From NCBI GenBank assembly GCA_964530325.1, contig CAZHAX010000005.1, positions 62,001 through 126,000 of the forward strand: DNA of 64,000 bases. Direction: 5' to 3'. Below, piece by piece: positions 50,416 through 59,147 of this stretch. The position numbers and the translations under genes are program-made. The notes under the pieces are model-generated. The model was given only the letters and a program-made list of their open reading frames with translations. It had not been told where the DNA came from and ran no database searches. The stretch is from CAZHAX01 sp964530325 (GTDB lineage: Bacteria > Chloroflexota > Anaerolineae > B4-G1). Every line of letters starts with the position of its first letter. Position 1 is the stretch's first letter.

Positions 50416-51432
50416 CTACTCCGCCCTTGGTGCTCCCAGTCTCTGGCAGGACTCGCTGACTTCGCGCCGCAGCTGCTCGACGCGTTCCGCCGTCCCATGC
50501 TCGCCAGGGCACTCGGCCAAGTGGCGCTTGGCGAAGGCAAGCTCTGTTGCCAGCCGGTAGCAGAGCCCCAGCTCCCACCAGCGCCTCACGTCTCCGCTGA
50601 ATAGGGCGGCGGCCCGCTCCGCGAGCCGGCCGCCATAGGAGGCGGTCTGCGTGAATAGGCGGGCGCTCAGGATGCCCCGATCCACCTCCTCCCGCAGGTA
50701 GGTGACTATCCAGCGCCGCTCTCGCACCGAGACCGCGATGACAATGACCAGGAGGAGGATCACGCCTCCCCAGTCCGAGATCACTGCTACAAAGCAAGGC
50801 CAGACGAGCTCCGCTGCCAGCGTCACTCCTGTGTTGTGTATGGCGTGGGCGGTGATTGCCAGCAGCAGTCCCGCAACGGGAGCAACGTACCGGACCGCTC
50901 GGTTGGCCGACGTTCGCCTCAATGCCAGACCAAGGCCGGTCAGCCCTGTGAAGAGGGCGTGGTTGAGGCCGAAGACGAAGGCGCGGAGAACGGCAAGCCA
51001 CAGTAGTGCCCCTACGCCAGACTCAACCGCCTCGGAGAAGAAGTAGAGAACGTTCTCGACGGCGGCGAAGCCGAAGCCGACCAGGCCTCCGTATACAATG
51101 CCGTCGATGGGGCTATCCAGCTCTTTGCGGTAAAGGAGCAGCAGGAGCAGCACGGCAGCTCCCTTGAAGACCTCCTCTGTCACCGGAGCGATGACGGCTA
51201 TGCCCACCAGGTCTGCGGCCGGCTCGATGAAGTAGGAGATCGGGATATCCAGCAGCAGCTGTGTGCCCAGCGAGAATAGGATGGCGGGGACGGCGCCCCA
51301 GGCGAAGGCTGCTACCAGCAGGCCTCCGGGCTCCTTCTCGTACCGGTCGAACCAGCCGAGGACGAAGGCGTAGACGACCATCGGCAGAACGCCGGCTGCC
51401 AAGGCAAGGACTACTGCGGACAGCGCGTCCAT
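50416..51432 (-). CDS. PrsW-like intramembrane metalloprotease
   Basis: The 338-residue protein has about eight membrane helices and the PrsW motifs: APVTEEVFKG with two Glu, GGLVGFGFAAVEN, GLNHALFTGLTGLG and ITAHAIHNTGVT. PrsW proteases cleave anti-sigma factors or other membrane proteins. The last 75 residues form a soluble tail with several Cys and Trp. It lies 10 bases after galU on the same strand, which suggests co-transcription. The substrate is unknown; no anti-sigma factor is encoded nearby. Confidence 0.85.
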   Translation of the reverse strand: MDALSAVVLALAAGVLPMVVYAFVLGWFDRYEKEPGGLLVAAFAWGAVPAILFSLGTQLLLDIPISYFIEPAADLVGIAVIAPVTEEVFKGAAVLLLLLLYRKELDSPIDGIVYGGLVGFGFAAVENVLYFFSEAVESGVGALLWLAVLRAFVFGLNHALFTGLTGLGLALRRTSANRAVRYVAPVAGLLLAITAHAIHNTGVTLAAELVWPCFVAVISDWGGVILLLVIVIAVSVRERRWIVTYLREEVDRGILSARLFTQTASYGGRLAERAAALFSGDVRRWWELGLCYRLATELAFAKRHLAECPGEHGTAERVEQLRREVSESCQRLGAPRAE

Positions 51433-51442
51433 GCGAGATCTC

Positions 51443-52306
51443 CTATGCCCCCAGATCTAGCGAGCGCAGGTAGTCCAGAATCCAATCGCGCAGATCATCG
51501 CGCCGCAGGCAGGCCTCGACATTTGCCTTGAGCTGGCGGAGAGGGTCGCCTGCCGCAAGCCACAGGCCATCGATCGTGTGGGCGATTACCGTTGACCGAG
51601 CGGAGAGCCGGTCGACGGCATCGGCGAGCCACAGCTCGCCCTGCTTTCCGGGGGCCAGCGTATCCAGCACGTCGAAGATCTCGGGCGAGAAGACGAAGTG
51701 TCCGATCTGCGCCAGGTTGGACGGGGCAGCGCCGGGCGCCGGCTTCTCCACGATGCGCGCGATCTGCCGCAGTGAGCCCTTCTTCAGCTCCAGGATGCCA
51801 TAGAGAGAGGTCTCCTCCTCGGCGACCTCCTGGGCAGCGACCATGGCGGCAGGGTCGTACTCCGCGTACTTATCCAGCATCTGCCTGGGCACTGGGGTGT
51901 CCGAGAGGACGAAGTCGTCGCCGAACTGGTAGTAGAACGGATCGTCCTCCAGCCACTCGCGGGCAGCCAGGACGGGCGACGCGTTTCCGTATGGCAGGTC
52001 ATCACCCTGACGGACGAACATGATGTTGGCCAGCGCCGATACTCTCCGCACATCCTTGAGGAGTGCCTTCTTGCCCCGGGCTGCCAGATGGGCTTCCAGC
52101 TCGGGCGCCGGGGAGAAGTGCCGCTCGACCACTTCGGCCCCATCGCGGACGACAATCGCTATGTCGGTGATGCCGGACTCCACCAGGTCCTCGACGTGGT
52201 GCTGTATGAGGGGAATCCCGGCGATGGGGAACATCTCCTTGGGGACGGCCTTCGAGGCGGGCAGGAATCGTGTGCCGAAGCCGGCGATGGTGACAACAGC
52301 CTTCAC
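51443..52306 (-). CDS. galU: UTP-glucose-1-phosphate uridylyltransferase
   Basis: GalU makes UDP-glucose, a precursor for exopolysaccharides and glycolipids. The 287-residue protein shows TIAGFGTRFLPASKAVPKEMFPI at its N terminus. The Gly-rich loop is present as AGFGTRF where AGLGTRF is more common. YQFGDDFVLSD, GILELKKGSLRQIARIVEKPAP and GELWLADAVD follow. The start is GTG at 52306 with GGAG upstream. It is followed by a PrsW-like gene. It probably supplies the glycosyltransferases in the 15-35 kb region. Confidence 0.95.
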   Translation of the reverse strand: MKAVVTIAGFGTRFLPASKAVPKEMFPIAGIPLIQHHVEDLVESGITDIAIVVRDGAEVVERHFSPAPELEAHLAARGKKALLKDVRRVSALANIMFVRQGDDLPYGNASPVLAAREWLEDDPFYYQFGDDFVLSDTPVPRQMLDKYAEYDPAAMVAAQEVAEEETSLYGILELKKGSLRQIARIVEKPAPGAAPSNLAQIGHFVFSPEIFDVLDTLAPGKQGELWLADAVDRLSARSTVIAHTIDGLWLAAGDPLRQLKANVEACLRRDDLRDWILDYLRSLDLGA

Positions 52307-52427
52307 GATCGCTCCTCACTTTCGATTGTCGGTTCGAGTGCGGGGCGGGAACTTGCCTCCGCTCAAGCTCGTCGCTGTCCGTGGAGGGCGAGGCTGCGGA
52401 CAATGCCGTCGCCTCTGCCCCGCGTGC

Positions 52428-53888
52428 TCAGAGAGCTGGCCGCCGGCTATGCCAGTCGGTCGCCTGCTCGTAGGCGAAGGCTGTCCGTAGGATGCGCTCC
52501 TCCGCCAGGGCCGGTCCGATCAGCTGGAGTCCAACCGGCAGGCCTGCCTGGTCGAATCCGCAGGGCAAGCTTATCCCGCAGTTGCCTGCCAGGTTCACGC
52601 TCATCGTGAGTACGTCCGAAAGGTACATCTGCAGTGGGTCGTCCGTTTTCGCGCCGATGTGGAACGCGGTAGTTGGGCTGACTGGTGTGGCGATCACTTC
52701 GACCTCGTCGAACGCGGCGTCGAAGTCGGCCTTGATCAGCGTCCGCACCTTCTGAGCCTTCAGGTAGTAGGCGTCGTAGTATCCGGCAGAAAGCGCGTAC
52801 GTGCCCAGCATGATACGCCGCTTGACCTCGGCGCCGAAGCCCTGGCCGCGGGTGGCCCGGTACATTTCGATGGGCGAGTCTGCGTCCACCCGCAGGCCGT
52901 AGCGCACTCCATCGTAGCGGGCCAGGTTCGCGCTAGCCTCTGCTGGAGCAATCAGGTAGTAGACCGGCAGGGCGTAGTCTGTGTGGGGCAGGCTGATCTC
53001 GTGCGCTGTGGCGCCAAGCTCCACCAGCTTGTCTATGGCCGCGCGAACGGATGTCTGTACCTCCGGATCCACACCCTCGACGAAGTACTCCTTGGGCACG
53101 CCGATTCGCAGGCACTTGAGGCCGTCGCCCTGCGCCAGCGCGGCCTCGTACTGCGGGACGGGTGCGTCGAGTGAGGTCGAATCCCGTGGGTCATGTCCGG
53201 AGACGGCCTCTAGCATGATGGCAGCGTCCGTCACGTCCTTGGCCAGCACGCCCACCTGGTCCAGCGAGGAGGCGTAGGCGATCAGACCGTAGCGGCTGAC
53301 CCTGCCGTAGGTCGGCTTCAGGCCTACCACGCCGCAGAGGCTCGCCGGCTGGCGCACGCTGCCTCCGGTATCGGTGCCCAGCGCTCCCAGGCATTCGTCT
53401 GCTGCGACGGCGGCAGCGCTCCCACCGCTGCTGCCGCCCGGAACCCGGTCCAGATCCCAGGGATTGTGGGTGGTGAAGAAGGCGGAGTTCTCCGTAGACG
53501 AGCCCATGGCGAACTCGTCGGTGTTCGTCTTGCCCAGGATGATGGCGCCGGCTGCTCTCAGGCGAGCGACGGCCGTGGCGTTGTAGGGGGGTACGAACCC
53601 CTCCAGGATGCGCGAGCCACAGGTGGTGGCAAGGCCCTTGGTGCACAGCACGTCCTTTATGGCCAGGGGTATGCCAAGAAGTGGCCCACTCTCGCCTGCC
53701 GCTATGCTGGCGTCCACAGAACGGGCACACTCGAGCGCTGCCTCCGGCGTCAGCGTGAGATAGGCCTTCGTTTCGTTGTCGACGGAGGTGATGCGCTCGA
53801 GTATCGCCTCGACAAGCTCCGTTGCCGAGAACTCCCTAGCCGCGAGACCGCGGCTCGCTTCGTGGATGGTCAGCTGATGGAGACTCAC
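52428..53888 (-). CDS. gatA: Glutamyl/aspartyl-tRNA amidotransferase subunit A
   Basis: GatA is the amidase of the GatCAB complex, which converts Glu-tRNA(Gln) or Asp-tRNA(Asn) to the amidated forms. The 486-residue sequence has the amidase Ser-cisSer-Lys triad region: GIPLAIKDVLCTKG with Lys, and GGSSGGSAAAVAADECLGALGTDTGGSVRQPASLCG with both Ser. It is of normal length. The start is GTG at 53888. It lies 90 bases after gatC on the same strand. gatB is not in the window. Confidence 0.96.
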   Translation of the reverse strand: MSLHQLTIHEASRGLAAREFSATELVEAILERITSVDNETKAYLTLTPEAALECARSVDASIAAGESGPLLGIPLAIKDVLCTKGLATTCGSRILEGFVPPYNATAVARLRAAGAIILGKTNTDEFAMGSSTENSAFFTTHNPWDLDRVPGGSSGGSAAAVAADECLGALGTDTGGSVRQPASLCGVVGLKPTYGRVSRYGLIAYASSLDQVGVLAKDVTDAAIMLEAVSGHDPRDSTSLDAPVPQYEAALAQGDGLKCLRIGVPKEYFVEGVDPEVQTSVRAAIDKLVELGATAHEISLPHTDYALPVYYLIAPAEASANLARYDGVRYGLRVDADSPIEMYRATRGQGFGAEVKRRIMLGTYALSAGYYDAYYLKAQKVRTLIKADFDAAFDEVEVIATPVSPTTAFHIGAKTDDPLQMYLSDVLTMSVNLAGNCGISLPCGFDQAGLPVGLQLIGPALAEERILRTAFAYEQATDWHSRRPAL

Positions 53889-53978
53889 AGTGTAATCGCC
53901 TCAGTTCGCGACCTGCGCCCGGCCGGTGCCCCCTCCGGCGACAGGGCCAGCCAGCTTCGCCTGCTCTGCAGGATGTCG

Positions 53979-54266
53979 TCACTCCAGGACTGCGGGTACC
54001 TCGAAGCACCCCTCTTCGTCCGCCGGGGCGTTGTGGAGTATGTCTTCCCTGCTGGTGGGCTGCCCGGCCACGTCCTCGCGCATCACACTGCGAAGCGGCA
54101 GGGCCGTCGCGGTTGGTGGTATATCCTCGGTGCTCAACTGCCGAAGTCGCTCGAAGTACTCGAGTATCGCCGAGAGCTGCTCCTGGTACATTGCTGTCTC
54201 TGCCTGGCTGAGGTCCAGCCTGGCCAACTCCGCGATATGCTCTACCTCATCAAGAGTCAGTTTCAT
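53979..54266 (-). CDS. gatC: Glutamyl/aspartyl-tRNA amidotransferase subunit C
   Basis: GatC, a small stabilising subunit of GatCAB, has 95 residues here. The family pattern MKLTLDEVEHIAELARLDLS at the start and ILHNAPADEEGCFEVPAVLE at the end are clear. ATG 54266 is preferred to one five codons upstream. It is followed by gatA and preceded closely by a radical SAM gene. Confidence 0.95.
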   Translation of the reverse strand: MKLTLDEVEHIAELARLDLSQAETAMYQEQLSAILEYFERLRQLSTEDIPPTATALPLRSVMREDVAGQPTSREDILHNAPADEEGCFEVPAVLE

Positions 54267-54299
54267 GTATGATCCCTGCAATCGAGTTGTGCGCCCGGT

Positions 54300-55700
54300 C
54301 TATCCGGACGCCGCCGGTGCCAAGCCCAGCTTGCGGAGCACCTTTGCTGGCGTGATACGCCGGGCTCTCCGCCACTGAGAGCGTACCCAGCGCTTGAAGG
54401 AGTTGAGCCCCTTGCGGCGCTGGCTCTCCGCCATGGCCCAGGTCAGCAGTTCGTAGTCCTGCCCCTTGATCTTGGGCTCGGTGGGATTGCGGCGGTAGGA
54501 ATCGTAGTCTGTGATGCGGCTCAGATCGTGCTCGACCACATAGTCGTAGAGGTCGGTTCCCGGGTGGGGGGTGAAGAAGGCCGGGCTGTAGTAGTCCGGG
54601 TCGATCTGCTTCATCAGCCGCACGGTGTCCATCACCTCTTCGGCGGTCTCGGTGGGCAGGCCCATCATGTAGTTGGCCCAGATCGATATGCCGTATTTCC
54701 GGCAAATGCGCGCTGCCTGCCTGTTTTGCTCCACGGTGGTCCCTTTGCGGATGAAGCGGAGGACGCGGTCGTTGCCGCTCTCGAAGCCGATGAAGTAGCC
54801 GCGCAACCCGACCTGGGCCATCCGCTTGGCCATATCCTCGTGCTTGACGATGATGTCCGCCCGGGTCTGGCAGAAGAAGGGCATGGTGAAACCCTGGGCG
54901 GCGTACTTCTCGGTGAAATCCATAACCCAGTCGCGGTCCTCGGTGAGGCAGTCGTCGTGGAACATGAAGGAGGCTATGTTGTGGCGTTCGACGAGCATCC
55001 GCAGCTCTCCCAGAACGTTGTCCACACTGCGCCGTCGCAGCCGCTTGCCGAAGAGATAGTCCTCTCCAGGTTTGCAGAAGGCGCAGTTGTAGATGCAACC
55101 GCGCCCGGCGATGACAGTCGCGAAGGGCGGAGGGAGCTCCTCCACGAACGGCACCTCGGGTGAGTCCAGGTCGTATCCCCACCTGTGCCATTCGTCGAGG
55201 AAGAGGGCCCGGTCCGCGTATGGCAGCTCGTCCAGTACGGGCGGCTCGCCGCGCAGGACTCTCTGAGATGGACGGCTGCCGGCTGCTATGCTCTCCAGCA
55301 GGGAGGGCCACGTGACCTCCCCCTCTCCCGTTACCAGGTAGTCCACATCGGGCATCCGGAGCGAGTCCTCCAGAGCGATAGTGACGTGCGGGCCGCCGAC
55401 GACTGATATCAGCTCCGGCTTGACCTGTTTGGCGATGCTGACTGCCCGGCCGGCTGGGTTGTAGTCCACGCTCATCATCGTGACGCCGATCACATCCGGA
55501 TCGCGCTCTGCCACTACGTCCCGGAACTGATCCCAGCCGGAGAGGGCTCGCAGGTCGATCAGGTCGGCACGGTACCCCCGGGCCTGCGCTGCAGCACTGA
55601 GCGAGGCCAGGCCATGGGAGATCCAGCCCGAGTCCATGCCCTGCTTCAGTGAGCTGAAGCCGCGGCCGGCAATACCGGCGTATATCAGCGTCGTCTTGAT
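54300..55700 (-). CDS. B12-binding-domain radical SAM protein, probably starting at AUC
   Basis: The protein has an N-terminal cobalamin-binding-like domain (DVIGVTMMSVDYNPAG, ISVVGGPHVTI) and a radical SAM core with the CX3CX2C cluster motif GRGCIYNCAFC, so it should use S-adenosylmethionine and a [4Fe-4S] cluster. The core is followed by MGLPTETAEEVMDTVRLMKQ and a basic C-terminal tail. It resembles BchE/HpnJ-like enzymes, but no substrate can be assigned. The first ATG, at 55637, would cut 21 residues (IKTTLIYAGIAGRGFSSLKQ) that look like the true N terminus. The codon ATC at 55700 sits six bases after AGGAGG, and no ATG, GTG or TTG lies between, so AUC initiation is proposed; the alternative is a short protein from 55637. 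Confidence 0.8.
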   Translation of the reverse strand: MKTTLIYAGIAGRGFSSLKQGMDSGWISHGLASLSAAAQARGYRADLIDLRALSGWDQFRDVVAERDPDVIGVTMMSVDYNPAGRAVSIAKQVKPELISVVGGPHVTIALEDSLRMPDVDYLVTGEGEVTWPSLLESIAAGSRPSQRVLRGEPPVLDELPYADRALFLDEWHRWGYDLDSPEVPFVEELPPPFATVIAGRGCIYNCAFCKPGEDYLFGKRLRRRSVDNVLGELRMLVERHNIASFMFHDDCLTEDRDWVMDFTEKYAAQGFTMPFFCQTRADIIVKHEDMAKRMAQVGLRGYFIGFESGNDRVLRFIRKGTTVEQNRQAARICRKYGISIWANYMMGLPTETAEEVMDTVRLMKQIDPDYYSPAFFTPHPGTDLYDYVVEHDLSRITDYDSYRRNPTEPKIKGQDYELLTWAMAESQRRKGLNSFKRWVRSQWRRARRITPAKVLRKLGLAPAASG

Positions 55701-55731
55701 GGCACGCCTCCTCTTGCGGGCCAGACCGCGG

Positions 55732-56355
55732 CTACTCTGCTTCCAGCCTGACGAGATAGACGCACTCGCGCCCCTCGCGCGCCGCGCAGGCCACTCTCTC
55801 CGGGGCTGTTCCCAGCAGCCGGGTGAGGAGGGCCAGGTCCATCGCGCAGACCACGTCGTGGCTGCGGGCCACTGACTCGTAGGGGCAGTTGACGATGCGA
55901 ATGCGGCAGTCAGGGCCGTCGCCTCTATCGAGCCTGGCCATGTATCCTAGCTCCTCGAGGAAGGCCACTACTGCTAGCAGCCGGGCCTCGAAGTCACCGG
56001 ATGGTAATTGCGCTTGGCTGGCGATACGCTCGGCGATGCTCTCCATCACTTCCTGGACCTCCTCGGCGGAGGCGAGCCGGGATGAGAGCTCGATCAGGAC
56101 GTGGTTCGCCAGCTGATCGTACCTTCTGGGAAAGAGTGCCGCCCCCTGCGTCGTCAGCGCGTAGAGGTACTGGGGCCTGCCGGGGGCCTTGCGTCTGCGG
56201 GCGCGGGGTATGTCCACCAGTCCATCTCCTCGCAGGATGTCCAGGTGGTGGCGAACGGTGACCGGCGTCAGGCTGAGCTCCTCGCTCAGCTCATCGACCG
56301 TCGCCTCGTGCTTCTCCTTCAGGATGGTGAGAATGTGCTCGCGCGTCGGCTGCAT
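55732..56355 (-). CDS. Cysteine-rich winged-helix regulator (SufR/ArsR-like)
   Basis: The 207-residue protein begins with a DeoR/ArsR-type winged helix (ATVDELSEELSLTPVTVRHHLDIL). Its second half carries four Cys in the pattern CX12CX19CX7C (NCPYESVARSHDVVC ... CAAREGREC). Related regulators such as SufR bind an iron-sulphur cluster through C-terminal Cys, so this is likely a redox- or iron-sensing regulator. The ATG at 56355 starts right at MQPTREHILTIL; the longer frame upstream is not supported. It lies 31 bases upstream of the radical SAM gene and probably in one transcript with it, gatC and gatA. Confidence 0.78.
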   Translation of the reverse strand: MQPTREHILTILKEKHEATVDELSEELSLTPVTVRHHLDILRGDGLVDIPRARRRKAPGRPQYLYALTTQGAALFPRRYDQLANHVLIELSSRLASAEEVQEVMESIAERIASQAQLPSGDFEARLLAVVAFLEELGYMARLDRGDGPDCRIRIVNCPYESVARSHDVVCAMDLALLTRLLGTAPERVACAAREGRECVYLVRLEAE

Positions 56356-56389
56356 GGTGTTGCCCCCAGGCCTGCTAAGTCGCGCGGTA

Positions 56390-56418
56390 ATTGTAGTACC
56401 AGGGCCGCCTTTTGGCAA
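56390..56418 (-). promoter_or_regulatory. Promoter of the regulator-radical SAM operon
   Basis: On the minus strand TTGCCA (56413-56418) and TACAAT (56390-56395) are separated by 17 bases; the leader to the ATG is about 28 bases. Confidence 0.65.
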
Positions 56419-56495
56419 ACTGCTGTCGTGCTTATTGCTGGCACCGCAGCGGGAGCCATTGTCCCCGCTGGCAGCGGAGCGTGCAGGGCAGCAAC

Positions 56496-56523
56496 GAGCG
56501 ACCCTGCTACTGCGGGGTCGCTC
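56496..56523 (-). terminator. Hairpin terminator after the lipoprotein gene
   Basis: GAGCGACCC (56496-56504) and GGGTCGCTC (56515-56523) form a perfect 9-bp stem, about 25 bases beyond the lipoprotein stop. The following TTGCTG is only weakly T-rich. Confidence 0.55.
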
Positions 56524-56546
56524 GGGGATGAGAGCCGCCACCTAGG

Positions 56547-57230
56547 CTAGGGCTCGCGCACGATGAGATTGTCGAAGTGTACTTCCGTTGCTCCGCCCTC
56601 GTAGTTCTCTGCAACCAGGGCGATGTCCCCGCTTGAGTAAGTGTCGTCCTCGACGGCGGCCAGCCGCTCACCGTTGACGAACAGAATCAACGTCGATCCA
56701 TCACAAACCGCGCGGATGCTATTGGTGGCATCGCCCTGCCTGATGGCATCCGACCGCTCCCAGTCTACAAGAAACTCGAATCCATCCTCGGAGTCGCGCC
56801 GAATGGAATAGAAGCCGTCGCCGGAGATGTACATGAAGTAGCCCGAGCGACCATCCTGGACGCGGCACCCCACGCCGTAGCCATTGTTGTTCTCCGGCCC
56901 GCCTTCCACCTGCGTTGCCTCTACTTCAATCACGAGGTCGTCGAAAGAACGGTAGGCCAGGCCCCACATCAGGCTTTCCCCTTCTGCCACGACGTAGTAG
57001 TAGCCAGGCCCGTAGCCGACGCCGCCCTGGACGCTTTCCTCGGAATAGTCACCTTCCTCCCAGCCTGAGGAGTCGCTGCTGAAATCGTCCTCGAACAGCA
57101 CGCGCGTCTGTTGCCTGGTCGGGGTAGCGGTCTCCCCTCCCAGCAGCGAGGTGAAGTCACAGCTGCAGGCTAGAGAGAAGACAAGTAGCACCACCACCAA
57201 GCATATGATTCTACGAGCAGAGCTGCTCAT
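56547..57230 (-). CDS. Lipoprotein with concanavalin-like domain (paralogue at 49538-50263)
   Basis: The 227-residue protein has a lipoprotein signal peptide (IICLVVVLLVFSLACSC), a TP linker and a beta-sandwich domain with EDDFSSDSSGWEEG, IEVEATQVEGG, YMYISGDGFYSI-like blocks and AVCDGSTLILFVNGERLAAV, ending VHFDNLIVREP. It matches the product at 49538-50263 block by block, so the two are paralogues. It is probably a sugar-binding or structural surface lipoprotein. The start ATG has GGAG upstream; the gene has its own promoter and terminator. Confidence 0.78.
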   Translation of the reverse strand: MSSSARRIICLVVVLLVFSLACSCDFTSLLGGETATPTRQQTRVLFEDDFSSDSSGWEEGDYSEESVQGGVGYGPGYYYVVAEGESLMWGLAYRSFDDLVIEVEATQVEGGPENNNGYGVGCRVQDGRSGYFMYISGDGFYSIRRDSEDGFEFLVDWERSDAIRQGDATNSIRAVCDGSTLILFVNGERLAAVEDDTYSSGDIALVAENYEGGATEVHFDNLIVREP

Positions 57231-57277
57231 GTCCGATCTCCTTTCTTGTTTCTGGCGGCGGCTTGCCCAGTGTTACC

Positions 57278-57306
57278 ATCGTAGAGTACCGCCGACAGCC
57301 TGTCAA
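57278..57306 (-). promoter_or_regulatory. Promoter of the lipoprotein gene
   Basis: On the minus strand TTGACA (57301-57306) and TACGAT (57278-57283) are separated by 17 bases, just downstream of metG. Confidence 0.65.
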
Positions 57307-57333
57307 TAGCGCTCTCGTACCGCAGGGCTCCTG

Positions 57334-59121
57334 CTAGGGCGACCGGGTTTGCTCCAGCCGGGCTCGCTCTTCCTCGGCGACACTGTCCTCTAGCTTGGCG
57401 AAGAGCGGCTCCGGCTCGCGCAGGGTCTGCCCCGCGGGTAGCGAGCTGGCCTTCCATTCGCCGACCGCCCCGCCGTCGTCGTAGAAGAGCGCCTCGTGGA
57501 CGCGCCCTCCCTTCTCTTCGACGGTCTGGGTGTACTGCCTGCCGAAGAGGTGGCCTTCATACCCGAGGAACTCGTGCACCAGCTCGGACGAGAACGGCAG
57601 GAAGGGGGCGAACAGCGTCTTCAGCGAGTCGATCGCTTTCAGGGCTACGTATATCGACGTACCCGCTGCGGCGGGGTCGTCCTTGATCTGGAACCAGGGC
57701 CCCTTGGCGTCCAGGTACTTGTTCGCTTCGCGCGACAGAGCCATCACCTCGGCCAGCGCGGCACGGAACTTGCAGGCCCCGATCAGCTTGCCGATTGGCT
57801 GGAAGGCGCCCTCGATCTGGTTCAGCAGCTGGGTATCCACTTCCTGGAGATCGCCCGGAGCGGGAACCTTGCCCCCCAGTCGGCGGAAGGCGAAGGTCAA
57901 CGCCCGGTTGACCAGGTTGCCCCAGGTGGCGACCAGCTCGTCGTTGTTGCGGCGCACGAACTCGTCCCACAGCCAATCCGTGTCTCGCGATTCCGGCATG
58001 GCCACAGTGAGGTAGTAGCGCAGCGCGTCTGGACTGTACCTATCCAGCGCGTCCGCCACCCAGACTGCCCAGTTGCGACTGCCGGACATCCCCCGCCCTT
58101 CCAGATTCATGAACTCGTTGGCCGGCACGTCGTAGGGCAGGTTGAGGCTCTTGGACTCATTCTCCTCGTAGATCCGTTCCACGCCCATCAGCTCCGCCGG
58201 CCAGATCACAGCGTGGAAGGGGATATTGTCCTTGCCGATGAAGTACTTTGTCTTTGCTTCAGGATCGTACCACCAGTCCTTCCACGCCTCCGGCCTACCC
58301 AGGTCGTGAGACCATTCGATCGACGCGGAGAAGTAGCCAATGACCGCCTCGAACCATACGTAGAGGCATTTGCCTTTCCACTCTGGCAGCGGCACAGGCA
58401 CTCCCCATTCCAGGTCGCGCGTGATGGGCCTGCCCTGTAGTCCCTCGCCCACATAGTTGCGAGCGAAATTGATCACGTTTGGTCTCCAATGATCCTTCCC
58501 CTTGTCCAGCCAGCTGGCCAGGCCGGCAGCCGCGAGTTTCGGAAGGTCAAGATAGAAGTGCTCGGTCTCGCGGAGCACCGGGGTGGAACCGTCGAGTTTG
58601 CTGCGGGGGTGGAGCAGGTCCTTCGGGTCGAGCAGCGTATTACACTCGTCGCACTGGTCACCGCGCGCGCCATCGTACCCGCAGTTGGGGCACGTGCCCT
58701 CCACGTATCGATCGGGCAGAAAACGCTGCTGTGTCTCTGAGTACATCTGCTGCTGCACCTCTGTATAGAGGTAGCCCTTGCCAAGCAGGTCGAGGAAGAT
58801 GTCCTGCGATACGCGGTGGTGGTTCTCCGTATCGGTGTGCGAAAACAGGTCGTAGCTGATGCCCAGGCGCTGGAAGACCTCCAGGAAGCCCTTGTGGAAG
58901 CGTTCGAAGACCTGGCGAGGGGGCAGCCCTTCCTGGTCGGCGACGACGGTGATCGGCGTACCGTGAGAGTCAGAGCCGGAGACCATGAGCACCTTGTCGC
59001 CTGCCAGCCGGTGGTAGCGGGCGCAGATGTCGCCGGGAAGGTGGGACCCGGTGACGTTGCCTACGTGGATTCGGGCGCTCGCATATGGCCAGGCTATGGC
59101 TATCAGTATGTTCTCCGGCAT
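57334..59121 (-). CDS. metG: Methionyl-tRNA synthetase
   Basis: MetG charges initiator and elongator tRNA-Met. The 595-residue class I enzyme has AIAWPYASARIHVGNVTGSHLP with the HIGH-type HVGN, a zinc knuckle CPNCGYDGARGDQCDEC, and the region LEGRGMSGSRNWAVWV in place of the canonical KMSKS (here GMSGS, without the first Lys). The anticodon-binding helical domain follows (RRNNDELVATWGNLVNRAL). No C-terminal tRNA-binding (Trbp) domain is present. The start ATG has GGAGGA upstream. Confidence 0.95.
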   Translation of the reverse strand: MPENILIAIAWPYASARIHVGNVTGSHLPGDICARYHRLAGDKVLMVSGSDSHGTPITVVADQEGLPPRQVFERFHKGFLEVFQRLGISYDLFSHTDTENHHRVSQDIFLDLLGKGYLYTEVQQQMYSETQQRFLPDRYVEGTCPNCGYDGARGDQCDECNTLLDPKDLLHPRSKLDGSTPVLRETEHFYLDLPKLAAAGLASWLDKGKDHWRPNVINFARNYVGEGLQGRPITRDLEWGVPVPLPEWKGKCLYVWFEAVIGYFSASIEWSHDLGRPEAWKDWWYDPEAKTKYFIGKDNIPFHAVIWPAELMGVERIYEENESKSLNLPYDVPANEFMNLEGRGMSGSRNWAVWVADALDRYSPDALRYYLTVAMPESRDTDWLWDEFVRRNNDELVATWGNLVNRALTFAFRRLGGKVPAPGDLQEVDTQLLNQIEGAFQPIGKLIGACKFRAALAEVMALSREANKYLDAKGPWFQIKDDPAAAGTSIYVALKAIDSLKTLFAPFLPFSSELVHEFLGYEGHLFGRQYTQTVEEKGGRVHEALFYDDGGAVGEWKASSLPAGQTLREPEPLFAKLEDSVAEEERARLEQTRSP

Positions 59122-59147
59122 CGGCGCTCCTCCGTAGCGGTCAAGCT

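Noticed and set aside
50264..51001. Upstream extension of the lipoprotein frame through tRNA-Sec and into the PrsW-like gene
   Set aside because: It would cover a tRNA gene and an unrelated conserved protein; the extension is a shadow of PrsW in another frame.
54250..55311. Second minus-strand frame inside the radical SAM gene
   Set aside because: The translation is Arg/Pro/His-rich without domains, while the other frame has all radical SAM motifs.
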